This document shows, piece after piece, positions 36,351 through 47,555 of a stretch of DNA of 64,000 nt. A program made the position numbers and the translations under genes. Source of the stretch: Callorhinus ursinus (lineage: Eukaryota > Chordata > Mammalia > Carnivora > Otariidae); the NCBI RefSeq assembly GCF_003265705.1, contig NW_020312894.1:856176-920175 (forward strand), written 5' to 3'. How positions within the stretch are numbered: position 1 is the stretch's first letter; the number at the start of each line of letters is the position of its first letter. Below the pieces are notes generated by a model. The model searched no databases and was not told where the DNA came from. It saw nothing but the letters and a program-made list of their open reading frames with translations.

Positions 36351-39300
36351 CGGGGCGCTTCATGCCAGGATTTCACAGTTGTAACGTAGAATGTTCTGTT
36401 GAACTAGGCCAGGCCACATTTCAAAGGGCAGACAGAAGAGCCCTGTCACTTGTGGAAAAAAATCTCATTTCACGGCGGAAAGCTTGGGAAGCCGTCAGGA
36501 AGTTCTGGCGCTGGCGGCTCAGGAAGGACAGTGCTCCACGTTCTCTGCTCCAGTTTAATCCGCAGAACGTGCCCCAGGTGCTCAACTGTGCGGCACAGAG
36601 GTGCAAGCGCTCCCACGGGAGGACAGGTCCCCAGGTGCATGCAGGGGCCCCGGCACCGCCTGCCTCCCAGCCTCCTGGCCTAACACTCTTTGTTAATCAC
36701 GGATGAAAAGCAAAATATTCATGAATTGCACAAAAAACATTAAGCTTATTATTTGTAATAAAACCCAGAGGGCCTGTGGGCTGTGCTTTATTGACACTGA
36801 GGATCTCATCGTCCGACGTCTCAGACAGGAGTCCTTTCCAGGTGAGCCCAGGCTGGGGTCAGTGTCCACACAGGTGCCACATCCTGCACGAGGCGCTCTG
36901 TGGCGCTCACAGTCCATACTGCTGGGGGACCAAACACTTGGGAAGAGTTTGCACACTGCAGACAGAATTTGTCTCTCGGGTTTCTGTAAACTAAGTTTTT
37001 ATTTGGGAATAATCTTAGATTTACAGAAAAGTTGCCCATGTAGTGCTGGGGGCCTCTGGGTTTTAGCCTGGGCTTCCGGCCACCAGCGCCGGGGGGACGG
37101 GGACGCCAGGCTGCTGGGGTCTGACGCCACGGGGAGATGAAGCTGGAACCAGGCAGGCTCCCCTCTCAGGAGCCCCCTAGCTGTCTCCCCGCATCCCCAC
37201 ACAGCACGGCGGACAATGCTCCCCGAGGTTCCCAACGCTGTGAATGGGGCACTGTTGGTGGCAGCGTCCATTCAAAGGGCCGGCGTGGCATTGTCCTCCC
37301 AATCGGCAGAGCAGAATGCAGTCTGCTGGTGGCTGCCAAAAGGTTAGCCGCCCCGATGAAAGGACAGCCCGTTATTCACCGCTCCTACAGAGCTGTCCTT
37401 TGTGCTGGGCGGCCCAGCCCTGCACGGTGGAGGTCCGGATCTGCGGCTGGCTGAGCTCCCCACAGAAGCGATTCATGGGAATGCAAAGTCGCAAAAGAGG
37501 GCCCCGAAACCCAGAGGCTGCTTTCCCGAAGGCCATGGAGGAGCGACAGTGGGGCCATGACACGTTGTAATGGCAAACCCCACCGACAACCTGACTATAG
37601 TCACCAAGACCAGACTGTTCAGGGCTCTGTCCTGGCCCCAGACTCCGCGGGGGGTCCCGGCGAGCGGGGGCAGCCCACACAGAACCCGTCAGGCCGCGAG
37701 ACCCACGCAGGCTGCGGCTTGGAGCAGCTCCTGGCTCCCGGGACATGGGCTCGCTGTCCCACCCACAGCACCCCAGCCAGGCAGCTCAGCATGGGGAGCC
37801 AGCCCACGGCCCCCTCGAGGTGAGCCCTCCCCAGAAGGGCCCTCCCTCGGACGTCCCTGTCTTCCTGGCCCCCTCCAGCTGGACGGCCAGGCCAGCGCCC
37901 ACCCGAGGGTTTCAACCTGCACAGACGTGGCGCTGAGACGGCCTGCACGTTGGGGGTGAGACACCCTGCACGGGCGTGGGTGAGAACAGGAGTGGGGGGA
38001 GCCCCGCCACGGGCGGCCACGGGCCGGCATGCTGGGATGCAGCACCAGGACCCACCCAGCGTGCCCAGACCTCAGGCTGGCTCAGGCCTCCCTCTACACC
38101 CCTCCAGTACCCAGGCATCAGTCCCACCTCTGAGCCCCGTTCAGCCCGGGGCCTGGGAGGCCAGGGGAGGCCCCTGAAGAGCAGCTGCACAGAACCTATT
38201 CTGGGCTGAGGTCCAAGGCCCTCAGTGTGCAGGAGCAACAGATGCAACCAGACCCGCATCTCACATTCACGGTTCCTCCACGTGGACCTGGCAGGAGGCA
38301 GCGGGAGCCCTGGAGGTAAACTGATGGCCACTGTCCCACACCGGACAGCACAAGGATGAAAGCCAACTTCCTGTCCAGAGCGCGTCCCTACTGAGCCCCG
38401 TAAGCAATCCAGAAGGATCGTGCATGGGGTGGATGAGGCCCCATGCAGGCCGGGGCCAGGGGCTGAGCTTGGGGCAGGGTGGAGCGGTGCTGGGTGCAGG
38501 TGGGAGGGGTCAAAGGTCAGAGTCTAAGTCCTTGGCACATTTCCACAGATGCCCAACTCCGTGCCCTGGCACAGGGGCAGAGGTAGGGTGGGGTAGGGCC
38601 CCCGGGGAAAATTTGAGATTGCCTGGGCAGAAACAGGGAGACCCCATCCGGTAGTGATAGCTCTCTCAGGGCCAAGTGGGTTGCTGATGTCCCTCAGGCC
38701 ATGCAAGCTGGCAGGGGAAGACTTGATCTGAGGACCAGGTGGAACCAGACAGCCCCATGGACTTGGGCAGTGAGGCTCTGACTAAGCAAAGGTTCATCCG
38801 CAAACCAAGAGGGATGCTGGTCCAGGACCAAACATACCCCGTTGTTAATCATGGTATGAGGCGCTGCCTTTCTTTCCCAGATGCCCACCAGCCCTGACCC
38901 TGGAGAAGGTCACACAGCATGGTCACGGATGGGTGGCAGACCCCGTGGGGTCCAGAGTAGGAGGTCCTGAACACCAGCCAAGAGGGAGCTCGAGGAGCAG
39001 AGGAGTGAGGACAGGCTGGCTGGAGCCTGGGCAGGAGGGGCACAAGACCACCGGGACCCCTGCCCCCAGGCCCTGGGCTGCAGAGAGACAGAGCCAGGAG
39101 AGCTGAGCTCGCACGCCCACGGCCACTCCCAGGTTCCACGACCCCGAGCCCAGCGGCGCCATGGGAAGGCTCGCCTGTGGCCAGCAGAACATGCGCACCG
39201 GCGTCTCCGAGCCCTCGGCTGAAACACTGACGCTTCAGTGGACGTCTCCGTACACTGGCCTGGCTTCCCCGCAACATGGGAGGGAGTCAGGCCCCCACCT

Positions 39301-39483
39301 TCGGGTCTGTCCAGCAAAGGCTGCTCGAGCCTTGGGACCGGGGCTGGGATTTGGGGCAACATTTGCAAATTTTGTGTTTTAGCCAATAGGAAAACAACAG
39401 ACGTGGACACGTGGCTTAAGAGAGAGAGAGCCCTGACCTTGGAGGAGGTGGGGCGGGAGGGGCCGCACGTGCAGCACACCCAC

Positions 39484-39603
39484 CTGTCGAGCACGTAGCC
39501 CAGGGCCTTGTGCCGGATCCCCGAGTACACCGAAGGGCTTGTCTCCCAGGCCACCAGATTGGAAGCGTCATGAAAAAGATGGATGTTGACCAAGTCAAAG
39601 GCA
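39484..39603 (-). CDS. INPP5A: INPP5A coding exon (human residues 176-216), NIHL segment
   Basis: The 120 nt encode AFDLVNIHLFHDASNLVAWE then TSPSVYSGIRHKALGYVLD. One base at the start completes a Cys codon and two at the end begin an Arg codon. NIHL is the INPP5A form of the conserved Asn-x-His-Leu segment of the EEP phosphatase fold, whose His takes part in catalysis. The acceptor is CCCTGCAG|T and the donor AG|GTGGGT. The exon enters and leaves in phase 2 and is fully open. Confidence 0.98.
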
Positions 39604-41158
39604 CTGCAGGGACAGAAGGAGACATGGTGACGAGCGTTGGCGCTGCGGGGCGCCCGGCGTGGCCCGGGGCGAGGGGGGCCAGGGCCCGAGGGTCACAATG
39701 GGCAGCGCCGCCTGCGTCCACTCCCGTTCTCCTCGGCTGCTCCAGGCCCAGCCAGAGCATATCCCCTGCCCGGCCAGAGGGGGGCACAGGCGACCGCAGG
39801 GGTCAGTCCTTAAACGCGTCCGGCCAACTGAGAAGGGCTGTTTCCTGCCAAAGAAAGAGATGTGACCTGACTGCAGAAACTCTCCTCATCCAGGAGCAGG
39901 AAGAGGAAGGAGGAGGAGAGCAGGAGGGAGGGAGGAGGGAAGCAGGCAGGAGGGGTGGGGGCACGACGGAGAAGGGGGAGGGGGGAGGGGAAAGACAGGA
40001 AGCAGCAGGAGCGCACAGCAGACCCTGGGGCCCGGACCCCGGCACGGGCAGCCGCTGGTGTGGCCCGATGCCTCCCGGAGCCCATCGGCTGCTCCCCGTG
40101 GGGCCGTGACACCAGAGGAGGGGCACGAGGCGGTTCCTTCCACTCGGGAGAAGCCCCCAAGCTCACAGCCCCTCGGGGAGGCCCCGCGGCGGGGAGCCCG
40201 CTCGGCAGGGACGCACAAGGTGAGGGCAGAGTTCGGCCGCAGCCTCCCCACCCCACGGAGAGCTCCCGGGCATCGCCGCGGATGCGCCGCCTCACAAGGT
40301 CAGTGTGCGGCACGAGCATGCCACCGTCGTCACAGTGCCAGGACGCGAGGCCGAGGACCCTGCGGAACGCGTGTGCCAAGCTCACAACCATCTCCTGGGC
40401 GGCAGGGGGGCAGTGGAGGCAAGTCCTCTCAGCCACACGGCCGCCCGAGGACCCCTCCCTGGCGCCCACGTTGTGCTGTGGTGGCCAGCGAGGCGTGAGC
40501 GCCGGCAAAGGGCTGGATTCTGTCGGAGAGTCTGCGGCTCCTCCCCGCTGCCCCCGCAGAGCTGCCCGAAGGCCACAGGGAGGGCGCTGTGCCAAACGCA
40601 GGGGTGGCTGAGGGCCTGCCCAGGATGGGACACCTGGCAGGCACTCACTCAGTGCCCCCACCGCTGGCCGGACGTGCTTTCAGCTGACAGAAGGCCTTCC
40701 CACGGCCACTGACGGGACACACGTGGCTCTAGGACCCTAAGCCCCGTGGTCCCAGGGAGCTCGGGGGAGGAGAGCAGGTGTGAGCATGTGACTCCACTGA
40801 GGCAGCAAGGGCCGCCCCAGACGGAGAGCCAGCCCACAGGCAGGCCAGGCCCGAGGGTCGACTTGGGGAGTGTCTGCCAGCCCTGTGCTCGGTGCCCACT
40901 GGGGCTGACCGTGGCCTGCAGAGGGCTGCCTGGGCGGCACTCGGACGCCTGTGTCCACGGGAGGAGGCGGTGGGGCCTGCATTGTGCCCAAGCTGGGAAC
41001 CCAGGCAACAGGACTGTGTCACACGGAGTCTCCGAAAACAAAGCGGGCCGAAGACTGGTGGGCAGCTTGTGACTGGACGTGCGGCCACACCACACAAAAG
41101 GCAGGGAAAATGTTCCGAAGTTTACGAAGTGAGGTGACAGTCGCCACGGTAAACGTAC
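39604..41158 (-). other. INPP5A: INPP5A intron, 1.6 kb
   Basis: This is a phase-2 GT-AG intron (GTACGT donor). Apart from the polypurine tract at 39889-40013 it is GC-rich sequence with nothing recognisable. Confidence 0.85.
39889..40013 (+). repeat. Polypurine (GA/GGA-rich) tract
   Basis: About 125 bases, almost all purine on the plus strand, built from GGAGGA, GGGAGG and GAAGG words with a few interruptions. It could form triplex or quadruplex DNA. In the INPP5A transcript it reads as a polypyrimidine tract inside the intron. Confidence 0.8.
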
Positions 41159-41211
41159 CAGTCTGCGACGCACCACCTTGTCCGAACGAAGCCTTTTCTC
41201 GACCATTTGCA
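41159..41211 (-). CDS. INPP5A: INPP5A small coding exon (human residues 159-176)
   Basis: The 53-nt exon encodes CKWSRKGFVRTRWCVAD plus two bases of a Cys codon. It is too short to stand out as an open frame; I found it by asking where the residues missing between the flanking exons lie. The acceptor is TTTTTCAG|TGC and the donor TG|GTACGT, and the split Cys (TG|T) is completed exactly by the first base of the next exon. It carries the K-W-S-R-K-G-F strand of the 5-phosphatase core. From memory the human protein has Ile at both Val positions (167 and 173), which would be conservative changes. Confidence 0.96.
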
Positions 41212-42639
41212 CTGAAAAACACAACAGGTTGCACAAATGAGCCAGCTTAAAAGAGGAAGGGGACAGACACCCAAGACGTATTTTCAATCAGGAAAAGCAA
41301 CGTTCATCCTTCCGCTGAAGGCCTTCTGCTTACAACCCAAGCGTGTGCCTCGTAAGCGTCCTACACGAAGCTCGCCAGGGCGCCTCACGCTCAGCACACG
41401 GGAAAGGTAGGGAACGACACGGTCAGCGTTACCTTCTGGGCGAGGACGCCCCAGCTGAGCAGAGGATGGCCTGCACGCGCCCACCAAGGCCCTGCCTGGA
41501 GCTGCCCACTAGCGGAGGCACACTGGCCCCTGGCGGACGAGAGCCTGTCAGCAGAGGAGGGCGTCGGACCAAAGAAACCCAGTCTTTATTTCTGCTACGC
41601 TTGCCCTAAGAACAGCCTGTGTTCCAGAAGCTGGGAGAAGGGTCCCTGACTTCCCACACTCCTGTCTCGCTGGTTGAAAGGGACATGAGGGGCAGGAAGC
41701 CACACCCGCACCCTTTCCAAGGCTGCTTCGCTAGCAGGGGAGAGACCCGCCGTGCTGACATGTCCCTCGTCCAGCGCAGGTGACCGGCTTGTCCAGCGTG
41801 CTCATGCCAGCAGGGAAGTGGGTGCCGCACTGTGTCACGCTGCCCCACACACGAGCCACGCCCAGCAGGGCCATCAAGCACGGCAGATGGTCTGTGGTGT
41901 CTGGATTCATTCCATTTCGATAGCCACGCTGGACGGGGTAGCTCACAGCCCAGGCAGTGGGAGTGGGGCTCCTGCTCACATGCCCTGCGAGCCCCAGGAG
42001 GCACTGGGGAGACCTCCCTGAACCCCCAGTTTCCAAACACTTCAGAAAGCTGGACGGGCATGTGCAATCCCCCCCGAGCCCCGGGGGCACGTCCCTCTGC
42101 TGTGCCGGCAGGACGGGAGGAAGGCCGCGGTGACACACGTGTCCTCAGGGGCCTGGGCTCACAGTGCCCGTGGTAACCATGTGGATCCAGGGTGGAGCGC
42201 TGACAGAGTCCAGAATCACAGGGGCTCTAGACACTTAATGCGAATAATTCAGCAGCTAAAACCCCTGCTTGACGCCCCCCCCCACCCCGTTGTTTCCCTT
42301 GTGACCAGCTTCACAAGGTGTTCGGCTTGGTTCCTATGGTGACACCCTGCCGGGGGAGGTGCTGTCTTCGAGGTTACCACCAGGTGCAAACGTCGCAGCT
42401 CTGGAGTCTCCCGCTACCAAGTGTCCACCACGCACCCGCCCCCTGCCGCCGCTGCCGCCAAGCTCACCAGGCTGAGCCAAACGCCCACTGGCCCTGACCT
42501 GGGTTTTCTCTTGTTTCACACACAGTCGCTGACGCTCTGCTCTCCCCACGCACCCACAGGACCCGCTTCCACAAGAGCAGCGTGGCCGGGACAGATGCTC
42601 AACGTGAGACCCCACGCCCCAGCCCAGTGCCAAGCCATG

Positions 42640-43115
42640 CTGCCGAGACCCAAGCTGAATTTAACCCGACCACCTCGGATCTTACGTCCATTAAAATTGG
42701 AAGGCATTTGTGAATTTAATATAATTAACCAAAAATTAATGATTGTTCTCGATTGTCAATTACGTGTTAAGTAAGGTCTCTCTGCAAATGGACACTGCAC
42801 ACCACGTACCTTCAGTAACTGTGCATGTATCTTTCTTTAGACATTGAAACTGTCCACAGTAATGGGGCATTTTTAACATTATTAATAGAATACGTACACA
42901 AAACATGAGATAATGTGTTACTTTTTTATATAATATAGACTTGTAATAACTGTAATTTTAGGATTCTAACGATTTAAGATTTTTAACTACATTGCAAATA
43001 AATCTCAAAAAAGCTTAACAGTATAACATTATCACAATCAAGTATTTTAACTAAACATCTGTAGAAAATACATTACTTTTGAAGTTCATCATTATAATCA
43101 CAAACGTGTTTAGGC
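42640..43115. promoter_or_regulatory. AT-rich block, candidate conserved noncoding element
   Basis: About 475 bases with dense homeodomain words (TTTAATATAATTAACC, AAAAATTAATGATTGTTC near 42728, GTCAATTACGTG). It is non-repetitive and has no significant open frame. The composition is typical of developmental enhancers; function is inferred. Confidence 0.32.
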
Positions 43116-43879
43116 TGCACTTCCAAGTTAATTCCCAGGGTGAAAAAGTGGGGCTAGAGCCTGGGACATCCTGACATGTGGGAGCCTGGGCTCCACAGGG
43201 GACCACGTGTCCTTGGGCGCCACTGGGCTGCACTGGGGGTCCTCCCGGAAACCTCCTTCCTCACCCCTGGTGTGCCCCCCATCCTCTACCCGAGGGCTGG
43301 GCAGGTGGTCATGACAAGCACGCCAGACTCAGGGTGCAGCACCAGGGCTGAACACGGTCACCTGCCCGAGACCACCGGCTCCTTGCAGAAGGAACTAGAA
43401 CTGGAATTTCCCTCAGCCCCTTGTGGGGACTGTCCCTTCCCTACTGTGGCTGAGCCCTGACCCAGGGACGCTCACCTGGGCCACGCTGGGGCAGGGCAGG
43501 GCCAGGAACACACCCCAATCATCAGAAGGGCAAGTGCCTGCCCAGTGAGGCTTCCCTGCATGACATCCTAGTGGAAACGCACACGCATGCACACGCCCAC
43601 ACGCCCACAGCTGTCCTGCACCCAGGAGGGATGGAGATCGGAACCGGTGCCTCCGTCACAGGCTGGGGGCTCCCTTGAAAGTCGGCTGATCTGTTTCATT
43701 CCATCCACGTGCAGAAACTTTCTGATCACCAGGCACCTTCCGAAACCTCCCTGCGGGTGACCACGTACGGGCAGCAGTGGCCAGGTGCCCGCCCTGCTTG
43801 CAGAGAGGCTATCGCCAGGGAATGAAACCACGTCACACTGGGCTCGGGGGGGGGGGGCTGTGCCACATCGCTCACCTTG

Positions 43880-44440
43880 CAATATTAAGTCCCTGCTCAG
43901 ACCCCCTGTTAATAGGATTCCTTTAGCCAGCAGATGGATGGTGAATGCAGGATGGTTCATCCACTAAAGGACAGCATAAATCAGCACGGAGAAAAGGGAG
44001 GCTGTGGGGAGGTTATCCACACGCAGCCTTGCCCGTGAAAGGCCCGCTTTGGAGCATTAGTGAAATTAATCCATCTTTCATAAGAGCTTGGAGCAGTCCC
44101 TGTGATCTATGGTAACAACCAATTTCTCACTACGGGCAAGAGGAAAAAAATGCCTTGGCCCTGATCGACTACACAAATCTGCTTTTTAAAAATGGTCTCA
44201 CATTATCTGGAGTGCTGCTCCCAGAGGCAGCATTTGAAATTCATGCCGAGCCAAAAGCACCCATAAATCAGCAGAGAAAGTTTTGTTAGTTTTATATGCA
44301 GTGAGTTGTAATTATTTGGAATTGCATTATGCCTCCATCATGGTAATTACATTTAGATTATCCTTAAGTGAGGGTAATAAAAGAAGAGAAATCGGGCTTA
44401 GACTAATTCCCTCCCCCAAAACGTGTTCAAATAAAGCTAA
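43880..44440. promoter_or_regulatory. Motif-rich block with repeated 12-mer, candidate enhancer
   Basis: About 560 bases of non-repetitive sequence. The 12-mer CATAAATCAGCA occurs twice, at 43975-43986 and 44262-44273. Also present are an E-box (CAGATGG near 43930), GTGAAATTAATCCATC (K50-type TAATCC site near 44059) and TGTAATTATTTGGAATTGC near 44308. It is the most conserved-looking noncoding stretch in the window, although conservation cannot be tested here. Confidence 0.38.
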
Positions 44441-47400
44441 AGGATTGGCTCAGAGGCCCAAGAGCAGGGCCGGCGCCAGGCGGGCACGTGCCCGACCGCT
44501 CTGCCCACATCGCACCCCCGGGGCCCTACCCGGCCGCGGACTCAGGGAACACACAGACCTCTGCACACCTGAAAAACATTACCGATGGGATGCTCGAAGC
44601 ATCAGGATTTTTGTTAAATAAGTTTTTCCTTCTGTTCATTAAGCCACGCTCACTTCTGCCACATCCACATGTCGACAGACCCCACGGACCAGACACAACT
44701 TCTAACGCAACAATATCATGTCAAACTGAGTAAGGACGGCGGCCCCAGGAAGGCCAGTGCTGCTGCTCTGGGGGTCACCCGAGTCCCAGCAAAACACACT
44801 GCTCTCCGGTAGACAGACTGGGATCTGTCTTTCCTTTCCTTTCAGAAAACCTTTCCCTTGCCTGTGGATGGGACCGTGGTCACCCAGGACCCCCCGCACT
44901 GCTCCCACGGGGGAGAGGCAGCCACTGGCTGTCAGCCACCCCCTCGGAGCCACCAGCACCTCACAGACACTGAGGCCCCTGGGGGCGTGTGCCCCCTGGG
45001 GGGTGTGCAGGATGTGGAACACCTTAGCTGGAGCCCTAGACTTCGTCTGACCCCCGCAACGCCGACCCCAAGCCGCCTCACGCACACGGCCTGGGCCAGC
45101 AGAGGGAAGGGTCAGGATCCTGGGCCAGGCCGCAGGGCCCCACACGTGCCGTGGTCTAGGGAGCCAGTTTGCAGACGCCGGGCGCAGAAGACAGCCTGAG
45201 GGCTGGGGGGCAGGGAGCCCCTCAGAAGGAGGCCTGCTGTCCTGCAGGGACAGACTGAGCTTTGGGGGCTCAGCAGGCGTCTGACTCCTCTTGGGGCATA
45301 TCCTGCGTGGGGCACTGCTTTGCTCTCTCCTTCTTCTGGTGCCGGGGGGACGCGGCACCTGCCACGTAGGTCTCTTCTCTGCGAGCATCACAGCTCATGG
45401 CCGACCGATTCCGGGGGCCTCCAGTGACCTGGGCTCCAAGGGCGAAGACGAGAGGACCCGTGGTGGGAGGAAGAGGGACCTGGGCAGTGAGCACCACACA
45501 CAAGCTCCATCACAGATGGAGTGATCGGCGCGCGTCCTGCCCTCAGGGAGTGAGTGTGGGCCGCGCGGCAGGCACCAAGGCCCCCGCTGCACGGAGCTCC
45601 CCCTGAGCACGCAGAGCTGCTCAGCTCTTCTGCGTGGAGGCTGGGCACCGTGAGCCACTCGCTCTTCAGCAAGCGCCAGTTCACAGCCTTCGGGCGGCTG
45701 GATGTTGCCAACAGACGGCACTGCTGGGTTGTGGCACTGCTGCGGCCTCAGACATGCCCCCACCCCGCCCTTGTGTCATCACGCCCGTGGGCCCTCCAGA
45801 GTCCTGCCTCTCCCACAGGTGCATGGCCCCTCGTGTCCACCCCTCTGGGGCACGCCCCAGCCAGCCACCAGGCGCAGGTGAGTGCCCTCCTGGGCTGGGA
45901 CGTGCTCTGGGCTGAGGACGGAGGAGCCAGGCGACCCGGGGTCTCTGGCGCAATCACTCGGGCTGACGAGACAGAGCGGGAGAGGCAGCTGAGAGGAGCC
46001 TGGGGGCTTCTCAGCCACTGGGTGCCGCGGGACACCCCTCAGAGAAGACGCAGGGGTACCTGCTCCCAAACCTTCCTGAGTACCTGTTAGAGCTTGCTCT
46101 CCCCCTGCTGTGGAGTGCTTTCTCCAGCCCGCCGTCCCCACTAGGGCCCGTGGTCACTCTCAGTGGCCCCGCTCGGCTCTGAAGCTGACTCTGTGGCCCT
46201 CGGCATCTCCAAGGGGACAGCAGCCCTGGACGGATGTTCAGGGAGGACTGCCAGGATTCACTCTGCTGCTTCCAGAGCTTTCCGGCCACGCTGCAATGTC
46301 AAGAGCAGCAGGGCACAGCAGGGGCTGGGGCAGCCAGGACAGAGGCCGGCCCCCTGACACTGCGTCCTTGGCTCAGGCACAAGCGAGGAGGAAGCTGCAT
46401 CCATCCTTCATGGTGGCGGCCACAATTCCTTCACCCCGGGCTTGGGTCATAAACAAGTTAATATACTCGTGGCCTTGCTGAAAATCAGCTCCAAGTGCTG
46501 GTGGGCGTCTCCACGGACAGTGGGCAGTCCTCGGGCAGGGGGCACCTGGTGGGGCAATCCTTCTTGCGCTGAGCCAGCCTCCGCCGTGGCGGGGAGGTGG
46601 GCCTCACGGGAGCGTGAGGCACACCATCCCAATGCTTCAATCACAGACGCACCCTCCATCGTGACTTCACAGATGACGGAAGGGCACAGTGAGCGACTCT
46701 GGGTCAACGCGTGAATCAGACAGGATTAGCAGGCTCCAAAATGCTGGCGGGCGTGTTTACTAGAACACCCGAATCTAAGATTATCTGTGCAGTGTAATGA
46801 CTGCATACAAATAATAAAACCACACAAAAAGGCACCAAAACCCACTGGAAATAGATCGGCACATCCTGGTTAACTGAGCGGTGGGTGGTTAAGGAGCCCC
46901 TGCTGTCCCTGAGCTTCTGAGCTCCGTGGTGCAGGCACCCCCAGACACGGGGAGGGGGCACCCTCAGCTCTGGTTTTCGGCTGTGCCTCTGGCTGGCTGC
47001 ACCCCTGAGGCTCTATCTGTGAGATGCCAGAGGGCCCGCCCAGCCTTCCCAGGGAAGACAGCCCCGCGCACCCCAGCATCGCTGGCCAGATCCACCTGCT
47101 CCAGTCTAACACTTGCTGGGGGGCCCCTGGCCTCTCCAGGCCTCACAACGAACTGACGATTATCTTCCTGCCTCTCGTGGGGAAGGTTACTCTGCCTGGA
47201 AATGATGTTAGAAAATGTGATTTGTGTAACGACAGACGATGCAGGTTCTCAGCCCTCACCAAACACCACCCAGATGGACCCACGTGGGCCTGAGAACCCC
47301 CCAGAAAGACCGCCTACTGCAGCACGCCGGCAGCCAGGACGGGACCTCCTCCCTTGGAACACGAGGCCTTCAGCTCCTGTGTTCTTCCTCACTCCCAAGG

Positions 47401-47451
47401 CGCGTGCTCTGAGGGGTAAGTGTGCCGGGGGGGCCGGCGGCCGGGACGCAC

Positions 47452-47555
47452 CTCGGGGAAGTAGTCCTGCGGAAACTTCTCCTTCTCCAGCATGGGTGTG
47501 CTCTCCAGCGTGTCCGAGTAGATCTCTTTGCCGGTGACTTTTTTATACTTCTTGG
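47452..47555 (-). CDS. INPP5A: INPP5A coding exon (human residues 124-158)
   Basis: The 104 nt complete an Ala codon (G|CC) and then encode KKYKKVTGKEIYSDTL and ESTPMLEKEKFPQDYFPE. The acceptor is TTTTCCAG|CC and the donor GAG|GTGCGT. It enters in phase 1 and leaves in phase 0. The lysine-rich start and the STPMLEKEKFPQDYFPE end are unique to INPP5A among 5-phosphatases, which makes the gene assignment secure. It joins to CKWSRKGF in the next exon. Confidence 0.98.

Larger units (their letters stand above)
28191..39483 (-). other. INPP5A: INPP5A intron, 11.3 kb
   Basis: This is a phase-2 GT-AG intron. It contains a T-run near 28623-28638, a small CCACATGAGG tandem repeat near 29577-29617, AT-rich blocks at about 30150-30370, 32680-33035 and 36080-36350, and a MaLR-like remnant at about 34336-34660. 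The remaining sequence is GC-rich with nothing I recognise. Confidence 0.8.
41212..47451 (-). other. INPP5A: INPP5A intron, 6.2 kb
   Basis: This is a phase-0 GT-AG intron with a GTGCGT donor. It contains the two most convincing AT-rich candidate regulatory blocks, 42640-43115 and 43880-44440. Elsewhere (44500-47400) it is GC-rich sequence without a recognisable gene or repeat. Confidence 0.8.

Noticed and set aside
43340..43470. Possible MIR fragment (GAACTAGAACTGGAATTTCC)
   Set aside because: Similarity to MIR 3' sequence is too weak by eye to support a call.
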